Assembly: GCF_000251105.1 (NCBI RefSeq)
Contig: NC_017034.1
Coordinates: forward strand, 1,736,001-1,800,000
DNA length: 64,000 nt
Direction: 5' to 3'
Origin: Methanocella conradii HZ254
GTDB taxonomy: Archaea; Halobacteriota; Methanocellia; Methanocellales; Methanocellaceae
Shown here: piece by piece, positions 42,564 through 51,509 of the stretch
Position numbering within the stretch: the stretch's first letter is position 1
Layout: each line of letters begins with the position of its first letter
Translations under genes and position numbers: made by a program
Notes under the pieces: generated by a model
Told to the model about the DNA's origin: nothing
Seen by the model: the letters and a program-made list of their open reading frames with translations, nothing else
Databases searched by the model: none

Positions 42564-44168
42564 TTACGGCCCCTTGGCCATTATCTCGCGTTCCTGCTCG
42601 GTCACCTTTGCCAGGACGGCATCCACGTTTCCGATGTCCACGATTTTGCCCGCCCTCATGAGCATGGCGCGGTCGCATACCATGCGCACGAACTCCATGT
42701 CATGCGATACGATTATGAAGGTCTCGTTTATCTCCTCGCGGGAGGATAAGATGGAACTCGCCACGTCTCTCTTCGTTATGGGATCCATGGTGCCAGTGGG
42801 CTCGTCGAGCACTACGAGGCGGGGCTCCCTGATGAGGACCTGCGCCAGTGCTACCCTGTGGCGCTCCCCTTCTGATAGCTCGTGCGGATACTTGGATAAA
42901 ATCTCTTTGCTCTTTTCCTCGCTGAACCCCGCTATCTGCAGCGTGTGGATGGCCTTGCGCTCGGCCAGCTCTGCCGGGAATTCCAGGCCTATTGCGTCGG
43001 TCAGGTTATCGACCACTGTCCGGTGGGGATACAGGTCATACTCCTGATGCAGCAGCCCTATATACTGTTTCGCCCTTCCCCTCGCATAGTAGCCTGGCTC
43101 CAGCATGTTTATCCAGTCGTCGCCGATGCGTACCTCGACGACTCCGCTCGCATCCTCAAGGTTGCCTGTGATGATATTTGAAAGGGACGTCTTCCCTGCG
43201 CCGCTAACGCCGACGATGCCAAATATTTCCCCTTCCATTACCTCGAATGAGACGCCGTTTACGGCCTTAATGACGCCCCGGTCCACCGAGAAGTAGATCT
43301 TCTGGAGATTATTCACCCTTACTATGGGCTCGCCCGCGGCGTGCTCCTTCTTTTCGACGGCCTTCTGGAACTTCATGAACTCCGTGATCACGTCCTCGGG
43401 CTTGCCCACCATCTTGATGACGCCATCCTCGAGCAGGACCGCCCTTGTGGCAAGCTCCTCTATCACGTCGTGAAAGTGCGAGGTGATCAAGGCGGTCATG
43501 TTATAGTCCTTTGCCGCCTGCTTTATGCTCTGGTGCACGATCTTTGCTGTCTTGGGGTCAAGCGTGCCCGTAGGCTCGTCGGCCAGAAGCATCATCGGCT
43601 CTTTTGCTAGCTGCCTGGCGAGCACGACCCTCTGCTTTTCTCCACCAGACAGGTCCCTCGCTATGTGCATCATGCGATGCGAGAGCTTGACCTGGTCGAT
43701 GAGGTCTGCCGCGCGGTTTATGAGGTTGCCCTCTGGATAGTTGATGTCTTTGAGCGCCTTCATCACGTTCTCGATGACGCTGTCGTCGCCATACAGGGCG
43801 AAAGTGCGCTGTATCATAATGGCAACCCGGCGGGATATCAGGCGCTTCGCGTCATCGTCGGCATCCAGGATATCGACGCTCCAGGGCTTCATCGTGCCGC
43901 CACACTTGGGGCATTTCTTGCCATTCCATGACGGAGGGTTTATGAAGTTGCAGGACTCGCACCGGGCCGTATGAAAAATAACCTTTCCTGATGCGGGGAT
44001 GTCCTCATCCAGGCCTCTTATGATATGTAGAAGTATGGTCTTGCCGGCACCGCTCCTCCCTATGATGCCTACCATCTCGCCCTCTTCGATCGTCAGGCTC
44101 ACGTTCTTTAAAACGCTCTTATCCCCGTATTTCACGCTCAAATCCTTGACTTCAATAAATGCAGCCAC
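42564..44168 (-). CDS. atwA: Methyl-coenzyme M reductase component A2
   Basis: A 534-residue protein with two ABC ATPase domains, the ATP-using part of MCR activation. Domain 1: Walker A GRSGAGKT near residue 37, an inserted zinc-binding segment with CESC and CPKCG near 72-93, signature LSGGEKQRV near 170, Walker B MLLADEPTGTLD. Domain 2: Walker A GVSGAGKT near 325, signature LSEGERHRV near 432, Walker B LVVLDEPTGTMD. Start is GTG 44168 with GGAGGG seven bases before it. It heads the marker operon. Confidence 0.95.
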   Translation of the reverse strand: MAAFIEVKDLSVKYGDKSVLKNVSLTIEEGEMVGIIGRSGAGKTILLHIIRGLDEDIPASGKVIFHTARCESCNFINPPSWNGKKCPKCGGTMKPWSVDILDADDDAKRLISRRVAIMIQRTFALYGDDSVIENVMKALKDINYPEGNLINRAADLIDQVKLSHRMMHIARDLSGGEKQRVVLARQLAKEPMMLLADEPTGTLDPKTAKIVHQSIKQAAKDYNMTALITSHFHDVIEELATRAVLLEDGVIKMVGKPEDVITEFMKFQKAVEKKEHAAGEPIVRVNNLQKIYFSVDRGVIKAVNGVSFEVMEGEIFGIVGVSGAGKTSLSNIITGNLEDASGVVEVRIGDDWINMLEPGYYARGRAKQYIGLLHQEYDLYPHRTVVDNLTDAIGLEFPAELAERKAIHTLQIAGFSEEKSKEILSKYPHELSEGERHRVALAQVLIREPRLVVLDEPTGTMDPITKRDVASSILSSREEINETFIIVSHDMEFVRMVCDRAMLMRAGKIVDIGNVDAVLAKVTEQEREIMAKGP

Positions 44169-44230
44169 TAACTGTCCCTCCGCATACTAGATATAAGTAT
44201 GATGAACGCCATATCTTTTTATTGCTCATT

Positions 44231-45049
44231 TTATTTTTTACTCTTATGTAAACTTTCCCTAACGACGCCCTCGACTTCGAGGATGTCGTCCACGATAACG
44301 TCGCTCGCCTTGAACAGTATGTCCGGCTTCATGTCCTCCTGCTGTAAGGACAAAATCCCCAGGTCGGCCGCCTGGAGCGCCAGGTAATCGTTCACCCCAT
44401 CGCCCACCATGAGAACGCGGTCATATCGCTCTTTAAGGGACATTACGACCTCCTTTTTCCCCTCAGGCGATACCGCGTCGAACACGTTCGACTCCGGGAC
44501 GCCCAGCTCCCGGGCCAGGGAGGTGAGCGACTTCCGGTTATCCCCGGACGCTATGTAGACGTCTATCCCCGCATCCATGAGCCTTTTAAGCATTCCGTGA
44601 ACGCCCGGGAACACCCTTCCACCGGTAGCCAGCACGTACGGGATGGCGCCATTGGGCACGTCCACGACAAGGCCTATATTAAGGTAATATATATCCTTGC
44701 ACTTAAGCTTAACCGCCTCTATCGCCTGCTTCAGGTCTCCCATGGATGCCGTCCTGTCCTTTTTTATGGCATCGCCTATCCTCTCGTGGGTGCATTTGAG
44801 ACCCCCGCAGATTATGTCAAATCCGAGGTTTGAGCAGGCCATGTATTCTGAAATGCTCATCGAGGGATCGGCGGCTTCCAGGAAATCGACGGAGTCGGCC
44901 TGCAGCGCTATGAGTGCGCATCCCCGGCCTTTTGTGACCATGTTTGTCGAGACCACGTTCTCGATGATCTTTTTCGTCGAGACGTCTCTTGCCACACGGT
45001 AGACCTTTAGAAGAGTCCCCGCGCTGTCGAATACGATAGCCGCCTTCAT
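44231..45049 (-). CDS. HAD-family protein resembling soluble P-type ATPase domains
   Basis: About 272 residues. Motif I is IVFDSAGTLLK near residue 6, with Ala at the usual second Asp position, as in phosphonatase-like members. Motif II is DVYIASGDNRKS near 180 and motif III/IV VLMVGDGVNDYLALQAADLGIL near 228 (core GDGVNDYLALQAADLG), which resembles the P-domain of P-type ATPases. An insertion (about 20-110) forms a cap. ATG 45049 is preferred because the longer frame to 45127 overlaps the P-type ATPase. It lies between that gene and component A2; substrate unknown. Confidence 0.75.
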   Translation of the reverse strand: MKAAIVFDSAGTLLKVYRVARDVSTKKIIENVVSTNMVTKGRGCALIALQADSVDFLEAADPSMSISEYMACSNLGFDIICGGLKCTHERIGDAIKKDRTASMGDLKQAIEAVKLKCKDIYYLNIGLVVDVPNGAIPYVLATGGRVFPGVHGMLKRLMDAGIDVYIASGDNRKSLTSLARELGVPESNVFDAVSPEGKKEVVMSLKERYDRVLMVGDGVNDYLALQAADLGILSLQQEDMKPDILFKASDVIVDDILEVEGVVRESLHKSKK

Positions 45050-45077
45050 GGTTTCCTTTGAACAAGATAATATATCG

Positions 45078-46994
45078 TCATTGGTAATAAAATCTATGTA
45101 TGGCGGCGGTACCGCTCGACTTAACATCGTTTAATTTCACCTCGCCGTACCTTAAAAGCCTCATGCCGTTAATAATGACGATAAATATGCTTGCCTCATG
45201 GATGAACATGCCCGACGCCAGGACGACCGACTTGAAGAGAACTCCGGCCACCAGCAATAGTACGACCAGGATGGAGAAGGCCGTGTTCTCCATGATGATG
45301 CCAAGAGTCTTCCTGCTCAGGCCTATAGCATAGCCTATCCTGTTCAGGTCATCTGCCATGAGTGCTATGTCCGCCGCCTCTATTGCCACGTCAGTGCCAG
45401 CAGCGCCCATCGCTATGCCGATGTCAGCGGCCGCCATCGCAGGCGCGTCGTTTATGCCATCGCCAACCATGGCCACAATGCCTTCCTTTTTAAGCTGCTT
45501 TATAGCCTCCACCTTATCTTCCGGCAACAGGCTAGCATGATATTCGTCTATGCCCAGCTTTTCAGCGATTGCCCTGGCAGTCCGCTCATTATCGCCGGTG
45601 AGCATGACCACTTTCTTTATCCCTGCCTTCTTGAGCCTGGCGACAAGTCCCCAGGCTTCTTCCCTTATCGCATCTGCCAGCGAAATTACGGCCAGGAGCC
45701 GTCCATCTTCTATGAGGAATATGGCCGTGTTCCCGCTTTCTTCCTCATCCCTCACGTATGCCTCATGCTCCTCGCTAAGCGAGAAAACGCTCTCAGACAG
45801 GAGCCTGCGGTTTCCCACTACGAGCTTTCTTCCTTCATACGTGGCCATGACGCCTTTGCCAGGCAGCACCTTAAAATCGGACGGATCGGGCACTACGACG
45901 CCTTTTTTAACCTTTTTTAAGATGGCCCGCCCTAGGTGGTGCTCGGACATCTTTTCAGCCACTGCCGCCTTGAAAATGGCGTCTTCCGGAGAGCCATCGA
46001 ATGCCTTTACTTTGACCACTTCAAGCTCCCCTCTTGTCAGCGTGCCCGTCTTATCGAGCGCCACAATGCTTATTCGCCCCGCCCGCTCCAGATGTGCGCC
46101 ACCTTTGATTAATATCCCGTGCCCCGCGGCGTTCCCTATCCCTGACACCACCGCTATCGGCGTGGAGATGACGAGCGCGCCAGGGCAGGATATGACCAGC
46201 AGGGTTAAGGATATCAATGGGTCCCCACTAGCGATGAACACTATGACTGATAGGGCGATGATGGCAGGCGTATAGTACCTGGAAAAGCGCTCGATAAGCT
46301 GCTGCGTGGGGGCGCGCTGCTCCTGTGCCTCCTCCACAAGGGCGATTATTCGCGCTAAAGTGGTATCCTCCCCGCTCCGCTCGGTCCGGGCCTCAATGAA
46401 GCCGACCTCGTTTATGGTGCCGCTGAAAACATGGTCTCCCGGGCTTTTTCCTACTGGCACAGACTCTCCCGTGATGGAGGCCTGGTTGACCTGCGCTTCG
46501 CCTTTAACGACCACGCCGTCCACAGGTATCTTTTCTCCTGCCTTTATCACGACTATCTCGCCCGGCTTCACTTCTTCCGGTGCCACGGCCACGATATCGT
46601 CACCTCTCCTCACGGATGCGACGGTAGGCGTCAGGCTCATCAAGGCACGGAGAGAGCTCCTCGTCTTATCAATGGTTAGCGCCTCCAGGTATCCACCAAA
46701 AGTGAAGAGAAATACTACTACAGCGGCCTCCCAGTACTCCCCTATCAGGATGGCTCCAGCAGCGGCGATGCTAACCAGCGCCTGGATTCCCAGCACCTTA
46801 TAGCGAAGCTGCGCTACGGCGCTCCTCGCTATGTCAAATCCGCCCACGATGGCCGCCAGAACCCAGAGCGCGCTGCTCAGATTGGCATGCCTCAATTCGC
46901 CCGACGCGTAAGCCAGCACGATTAGGGCGCCAGAAGCCACCGTTATGATAAGCTTCAGGTTCCGGCGGTAAAGCTTTTTAAAATCGAAGGCCAT
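45078..46994 (-). CDS. Heavy-metal P1B-type ATPase
   Basis: A 638-residue membrane pump. Seen: TGES (ITGESVPVGKSPGDH near 175), the phosphorylation motif LDKTGTLTRGELEV near 315, nucleotide-binding HHLGRAILKK near 355, and hinge GDGINDAPAMAAADIGIAMG near 515. The metal-site motif in the membrane reads SCPGALVIS rather than CPC or CPH; a HEASIFIVIINGMRLL helix near the C-terminus has the His-Glu and Asn typical of Zn/Cd/Pb-type pumps. It has no N-terminal HMA domain; the separate HMA protein one gene upstream could supply this. Transported metal is uncertain. Confidence 0.9.
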   Translation of the reverse strand: MAFDFKKLYRRNLKLIITVASGALIVLAYASGELRHANLSSALWVLAAIVGGFDIARSAVAQLRYKVLGIQALVSIAAAGAILIGEYWEAAVVVFLFTFGGYLEALTIDKTRSSLRALMSLTPTVASVRRGDDIVAVAPEEVKPGEIVVIKAGEKIPVDGVVVKGEAQVNQASITGESVPVGKSPGDHVFSGTINEVGFIEARTERSGEDTTLARIIALVEEAQEQRAPTQQLIERFSRYYTPAIIALSVIVFIASGDPLISLTLLVISCPGALVISTPIAVVSGIGNAAGHGILIKGGAHLERAGRISIVALDKTGTLTRGELEVVKVKAFDGSPEDAIFKAAVAEKMSEHHLGRAILKKVKKGVVVPDPSDFKVLPGKGVMATYEGRKLVVGNRRLLSESVFSLSEEHEAYVRDEEESGNTAIFLIEDGRLLAVISLADAIREEAWGLVARLKKAGIKKVVMLTGDNERTARAIAEKLGIDEYHASLLPEDKVEAIKQLKKEGIVAMVGDGINDAPAMAAADIGIAMGAAGTDVAIEAADIALMADDLNRIGYAIGLSRKTLGIIMENTAFSILVVLLLVAGVLFKSVVLASGMFIHEASIFIVIINGMRLLRYGEVKLNDVKSSGTAAIHRFYYQ

Positions 46995-46998
46995 ATCT

Positions 46999-47238
46999 TT
47001 AGCTTAAATGCTTGATCTCCTTAACGCCGTAGCCTATATCCTCGATGATCTTGACGAAATTCTCGGCCTTCGTGAGCTTAGGGTCATAGACGACTCTTAC
47101 CTTGCTCGTGGTGTATAGCACTTCCGCATCAAATACGCCCTTGCTATGCTTTAATGCAGCCCCTATCTTCATGGCGCAATCCGGACAGCTCAGGTTCTCC
47201 AGCATTAGTACGACTTTTTTCTGTTCTTTCGCTTCCAT
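46999..47238 (-). CDS. Small HMA-domain metal-binding protein
   Basis: A 79-residue single heavy-metal-associated domain. The metal loop is LENLSCPDCAMKIGAALKHSKGV with CxxC at about residues 18-21; the beta-alpha-beta pattern ends VYDPKLTKAENFVKIIEDIGYGV. The Asp between the two Cys is more like the Zn-type than the Cu-type loop. It starts the minus-strand operon, four bases before the P-type ATPase. Confidence 0.88.
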   Translation of the reverse strand: MEAKEQKKVVLMLENLSCPDCAMKIGAALKHSKGVFDAEVLYTTSKVRVVYDPKLTKAENFVKIIEDIGYGVKEIKHLS

Positions 47239-47262
47239 ATGCTCACCGTAAATAATAATTTA

Positions 47263-47274
47263 CGTATCTATACG
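47263..47274. promoter_or_regulatory. Short palindrome between HMA and TrmB genes
   Basis: CGTATCTATACG has 5-bp arms around CT, in the 109-bp divergent region. It may be an operator for the adjacent TrmB regulator; a 12-bp palindrome in A/T-rich sequence is weak evidence. Confidence 0.25.
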
Positions 47275-47347
47275 AACCTATTTAACGCTATCTGGCATAT
47301 TTAAAAATAGTGTAACTTTTATAAGGTGATATGATACATAATATTTT

Positions 47348-48133
47348 ATGCTTCTGGATGAGAAGGTCATTAATACTTTGCAAAAGATGGGGCTAACGTA
47401 CTATGGCTCCAAAGCATATGCGGCACTCGTGGCCATAGGGCCATCGTCTCCGGGAGAGGTAGCCCGGGAGGCCGAGGTGCCAAGGTCTAAGATTTATGAG
47501 GTGCTTAAGAGGCTGGAAGAGGAGGGCTGGGTAAGCGTAGAGAGGGGCCGGCCCATGAAGTATAAGCCCAGGCGGCCAAAGGACGCCATCGATGAGCGCA
47601 AGGCCATCCTTTACTCAGATATTGAATATGCGGCTTCGGAGCTTTCTTCCATTTATGACAGGCAGATGGACAAGGAGTCACCCAGGGTGTGGCTCATCCG
47701 TGGCATGGATAACATTTCATCTCGCATGGTAGACATGATGGATAGGGCGAGACATGATATATTATTGCTGGGGGCGCTCTATTCGCCAGGAGAGATTGGC
47801 CGCATAAGGAAGGAAATGGAGAGGGCGCGTAAGAGGGGCGTAAGGGTCCGCATCATCACCCGTCCGAGGATAGCGCTTAAAGAGGGCGAGCTCGACCTGC
47901 TGGGCGCATTATCAGGCGCAGCCTCCGAAATCAGGCTTTATAAGACGCCTTTCATCAAGTTCGTGGTCATCGATGGCCGCGAGATACTAATAATGTTCTC
48001 GAAGGTGACGGATGACGTGCCCGACGTCGAGAATGCCATAGCCATGTGGACGCCCAACCACGAGGTCGCCTCCCTTATGCAGAGCAACTTCAACCTGATG
48101 TGGGAAGTAGCCTCCATAAGGCCTCAAAGTTAG
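47348..48133 (+). CDS. TrmB-family transcriptional regulator
   Basis: A 261-residue regulator. The N-terminal winged helix (about 8-75) includes GLTYYGSKAYAALVAIGPSSPGEVA in part and the recognition helix VPRSKIYEVLKRLEEEGWV. The C-terminal half (about 105-255) is the TrmB effector domain with a phospholipase-D-like fold pattern (ARKRGVRVRIITRP, FIKFVVIDGREILIMF). Divergent from the HMA/P-type ATPase operon, so metal-dependent control of that operon is possible but TrmB proteins more often sense sugars. Confidence 0.88.
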   Translation: MLLDEKVINTLQKMGLTYYGSKAYAALVAIGPSSPGEVAREAEVPRSKIYEVLKRLEEEGWVSVERGRPMKYKPRRPKDAIDERKAILYSDIEYAASELSSIYDRQMDKESPRVWLIRGMDNISSRMVDMMDRARHDILLLGALYSPGEIGRIRKEMERARKRGVRVRIITRPRIALKEGELDLLGALSGAASEIRLYKTPFIKFVVIDGREILIMFSKVTDDVPDVENAIAMWTPNHEVASLMQSNFNLMWEVASIRPQS

Positions 48134-48137
48134 AGCC

Positions 48138-49946
48138 TCATAGCATTGTGCGGGCGATGGCGAACTGGCTGCTACACAGGCCCTGCAAGTCCCTGACGAT
48201 GCGAAGCGCCTCTTTGAGGCCTTCACGGTCCTTCCTGGATAGCGAAAATGGAAAGATGTACTCGTTACTCACTATGCCCCGCTGGATGTTCTGAACGTAG
48301 CCGAGCATCATCACGCGGGAGAGCTGGTCATACGCGAATATGTACCGGTCTATCGACTTCCTGTCGATGACCCCAAGGTCGTACATCTTCCAGAGGCGAT
48401 CCGCTATATTAGTCCTGGTTATGTGGTACTTGACGGATAGCGCCTTTATGGCCTGGCTGAATATCCTGAAGCCATACCTCTTGATGTTGAAGGCGTCCTC
48501 GGAGCCGGCGAAGTACTCCAGCCTGAACGAGTCGCCCTCCAGGCCCACGTCCGCCTTTATGGCTGATATGGCGAGCTCCATGGCATAGGTGGGATCGGTG
48601 TTAAGCGTATAGTGGAGCGTTTTCAGGAAGCGGTTTGCCAGCGGCCGGTCGCCAAAGATGAAGCGGGCGTCCATGATGACCGAGCGCTCGTATGTCGTGT
48701 CAAGCCTGGCCAAAAGCTCTGTGATGGTGCCCCTCCACTTCGGGTTGCTCGCCATCATGTTGCCCCTGCACCGTGGGAATCCTGCGGCAGAAAGCCTAGA
48801 GACCAGGCTCTCCGAGAACATCTTAAAAAAGGTGCGCCCCCCATCGTCCACCGTATCGTCGAGCACCAGGATTGTGTCCTGATCGGATTCCACTGACATC
48901 TCCTCCCTTCCGAAGCTTCCTACGGCCATTAGGGCGAACCTATGCCTTGGAGGCCCCATCGAATACTTCATCTCCTCCAGGACTAGCTCTGCTACGCTGA
49001 ACGCCATCGCTTCCCTGCAGGAAGAGACGATGTGGTTTATGCTGCTGCCCGTCCCTCCAAGGGCGAGGACGTTCTCGCACAGCCTTATCATCTCGTTATT
49101 GATGGGCAGAAGATGCCTCGGGTCCTTCTCCGAGCGGATCTCGCCTATAAGCTTATTAAGCCTGTAGTATGGGCTGGACTCTGAGGAGAGGCCCTGCCAG
49201 TACTTCAGGCTCTCCATCGTCTCCTCTATAGTCCTCTGCTCCAGCACCAGCGGGCAATCCAGGTCTTTGACGTGCCTATAAACATAGCCCCAGTCAATCT
49301 TTCCCTGGCCTAGCCCTAGATGCTCATCAGTATAGCCGAAATTATCGTGCAGGTGTACCTCGACAACGTACTCCTTCATATTCACATAGTCTTCAACGTT
49401 GCCGGTAAGCATGGCGTGGCCGACGTCGAAGGTAAGACCTACGTTGCCGCGGTTCACCCTCTTGATGATTTGCATCATCTCCTGGACATTCCTGCCCACC
49501 ATATACTTCTCGTTCATCGCGTTCTCGACGCCCACCACGATGTCATACTGTCCCGCGTGGCCGCAAATCTTCGCCAGGCTTAGCACGTTGTTCTCGATAG
49601 CCTTTTCCAGGCCGCCGCTTACGGATGGCGAGGCGTAGCCCGTGTGCAGGGTGACCAGCCGCACGTAGTCTGACAGGCTATCTATCATTTCTATAAAAAG
49701 CTCTATGCTGCTCTCCCTCACGTACTGGTACACGCTGGCGATGTTGATGTTCTTATAGGGCAGGTGGGCGGTAAGCGTCAGGCTTGTCGTGCCCGACACC
49801 TCCTCGACGAGCTTTAGCGTCTGGGCGTCGATAGGCTCCCTCTCCGGGAAGAAGAGCTCGCAGCAGCCAAAGCCATGGTCCTCTAGCGATTGTATTGCCC
49901 AAACATCGCTTTCAGACTGTAGCCTGTGGGAGAACGATAGCTTCAA
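48138..49946 (-). CDS. Fusion of xylose-isomerase-like TIM barrel and DUF294-type nucleotidyltransferase
   Basis: A 602-residue two-domain protein. Residues 1-255 form an AP-endonuclease-2-like TIM barrel: LTAHLPYKNINIAS near 58, LHTGYASP near 100, GVENAMNE near 139, FDVGHAML near 175, VEVHLHDNFG near 197 and VLEQRTIE near 240 provide the usual metal-binding His/Glu/Asp. Residues 300-600 resemble DUF294 nucleotidyltransferases related to GlnD, with GSFGREEMSVESDQDTILVL near 350 (Gly-Ser, Glu and Asp-x-Asp). The reading frame is unbroken. Single domains of both kinds are common, but the fusion is unusual. Function unknown. Confidence 0.8.
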   Translation of the reverse strand: MKLSFSHRLQSESDVWAIQSLEDHGFGCCELFFPEREPIDAQTLKLVEEVSGTTSLTLTAHLPYKNINIASVYQYVRESSIELFIEMIDSLSDYVRLVTLHTGYASPSVSGGLEKAIENNVLSLAKICGHAGQYDIVVGVENAMNEKYMVGRNVQEMMQIIKRVNRGNVGLTFDVGHAMLTGNVEDYVNMKEYVVEVHLHDNFGYTDEHLGLGQGKIDWGYVYRHVKDLDCPLVLEQRTIEETMESLKYWQGLSSESSPYYRLNKLIGEIRSEKDPRHLLPINNEMIRLCENVLALGGTGSSINHIVSSCREAMAFSVAELVLEEMKYSMGPPRHRFALMAVGSFGREEMSVESDQDTILVLDDTVDDGGRTFFKMFSESLVSRLSAAGFPRCRGNMMASNPKWRGTITELLARLDTTYERSVIMDARFIFGDRPLANRFLKTLHYTLNTDPTYAMELAISAIKADVGLEGDSFRLEYFAGSEDAFNIKRYGFRIFSQAIKALSVKYHITRTNIADRLWKMYDLGVIDRKSIDRYIFAYDQLSRVMMLGYVQNIQRGIVSNEYIFPFSLSRKDREGLKEALRIVRDLQGLCSSQFAIARTML

Positions 49947-50057
49947 TTCAATGCCCTGCTTGAGATAATCATCATGCCCACATTATATCTTTTTTGCAAC
50001 TCGGGGCATGATGAAAAGCTATTTATCGCCCTAGCGCGAGCTTAATAATCGACCGTA

Positions 50058-50468
50058 ATGGAAATGCAACTCGACCCTGACACCGCGCGAAAGATCGAGC
50101 TTATCAATAAAAAGATAGACGAGATTAACCAGCGTCGATATGGTCTCAGGACGACGAAGATAGAGGATGAATTGGACAGGCAAGAGTTGGAGGAGTACAT
50201 AGCGACGCTAAACCTGACCAGCGAGCAGAAAAAGCTCATAGAAAGCTTTAACAGGAGCAATGAGCAGGCCCTGAGGAGCCAGAGCGCTTTCTACTATGGC
50301 ATGATGATAATAACGGTATTCATAGAGGCGTACCTCGGCTATGCGATAATCGACCTTATCATGAGGCCGGGCCTTGACCTGTTTAACACCATATACCTAT
50401 ACCTCATGGCTGCCGTATTCATCGTCAACGCCTTCTACATCTTAAAGTTCCTCCGCTTCACGAGATGA
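50058..50468 (+). CDS. Small protein with coiled coil and two membrane helices
   Basis: A 136-residue protein. Residues 5-75 are charged and helical (KKIDEINQRRYGLRTTKIEDELDRQELEE in part), predicted coiled coil. Residues 80-100 (FYYGMMIITVFIEAYLGYAII) and 112-130 (IYLYLMAAVFIVNAFYIL) are membrane segments. ATG 50058 or ATG 50064 may be the start. Family not recognised. Confidence 0.65.
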   Translation: MEMQLDPDTARKIELINKKIDEINQRRYGLRTTKIEDELDRQELEEYIATLNLTSEQKKLIESFNRSNEQALRSQSAFYYGMMIITVFIEAYLGYAIIDLIMRPGLDLFNTIYLYLMAAVFIVNAFYILKFLRFTR

Positions 50469-50522
50469 GAACAACAGCTTTTTCTACTCGATTATTATAA
50501 TAGAGTGTTATTGGTGGTTTTA

Positions 50523-51509
50523 ATGGACGAGCTAATTGCGCCCATTATAGACGAGCTAAACCGGGCGCTTGGAGTGGATAGGGAGGTACTGGAAAAGGAA
50601 TTGACTCTTCTTATCGTGGATTTTAAGGTGCCGCCCGAGGAGGCCCGGCGGAGCATCATCAAGAAGCACTCGAAGGAGGTCGCGGACGATTCTTGTGGGC
50701 CTGTGATGGAGAAGAAACCCGTCGACGCTATGTGCAGCCCGGTGAAGTTATTAAAAGACTTGAGAAGTGGGGATGCCGGGGTCACCATTTTGGCCAACGT
50801 CCTCGAGCCCAGGTATCGAGAGATTACAACGCCAACGGGCAAGATGACCGTAATAAATGGCATGCTGGAGGACTCGACGGCCAGGGTGCACTTCACCTCG
50901 TGGGTGGACTCGCCTGCTTTATTCTCGGGGAAGGCCGTGCTGGCAAAGAACGTGTACGTGAGCAGGTTCCACGGCATGCCGAGCGTGAACATAGGGGAGA
51001 GGTCGCTCGTCGAGGAGTTTGAAGGGAAGGTGCCAGGCTATGTCACGAGGCGGTGCAGCCTCGCAGAGCTGGCCGATGGGGAGGGGGCTTATGACGTTGA
51101 AGTAGAGGGGGATATCGTTTCCATAAGGCCGGGATCGGGGCTCATTGAGCGGTGCCCTGTGTGCAGCAGAGTCATGCAGAAGGGCCAGTGTAGGGCACAC
51201 GGCAGGGCGGAAGGCGTCAAAGACCTCCGAATAAAGGCCATAATTGACGACGGGACGGGCTCCATGATATGCGTCTTCGACAGGGCCATGACCAGAGCCA
51301 TACTGGGGATAGAGCTTGAAATGGCGCTTGCGCAGGAAAGCGATAACGTCGAGGAGCGCGTCAGGGCGGCGTTGATAGGGAAGCCTTTAGTCATAAGGGG
51401 TAACGTGACCTGCGGGGACTATGGCAGGATATTGATAGCGTCCTGGGTTAAGAGGCCAGAAGAAGACGTGGGCAAACTCGCAAAAGAGCTCATGGTGGGA
51501 ATGCGATGA
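50523..51509 (+). CDS. rpa: Replication protein A large subunit (single-stranded DNA binding)
   Basis: About 328 residues. OB folds are suggested by GDAGVTILANVLEPRYREITTPTGKMTVINGMLEDSTARVHFTSW (near 75-120, in part) and a second near 185-215. A zinc finger follows: CPVCSRVMQKGQCRAHG near 216, the CxxC...CxxH type of archaeal RPA41 relatives. The third OB fold (LRIKAIIDDGTGSMICVF) ends the protein. ATG 50523 with GGTGGT upstream is chosen. It overlaps its partner gene by 4 nt. Confidence 0.9.
   Translation: MDELIAPIIDELNRALGVDREVLEKELTLLIVDFKVPPEEARRSIIKKHSKEVADDSCGPVMEKKPVDAMCSPVKLLKDLRSGDAGVTILANVLEPRYREITTPTGKMTVINGMLEDSTARVHFTSWVDSPALFSGKAVLAKNVYVSRFHGMPSVNIGERSLVEEFEGKVPGYVTRRCSLAELADGEGAYDVEVEGDIVSIRPGSGLIERCPVCSRVMQKGQCRAHGRAEGVKDLRIKAIIDDGTGSMICVFDRAMTRAILGIELEMALAQESDNVEERVRAALIGKPLVIRGNVTCGDYGRILIASWVKRPEEDVGKLAKELMVGMR

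Noticed and set aside
45078..46994. Copper-exporting CopA
   Set aside because: The membrane motif is SCPG, not CPC, and the HMA loop has Asp between its Cys; copper specificity is not supported.
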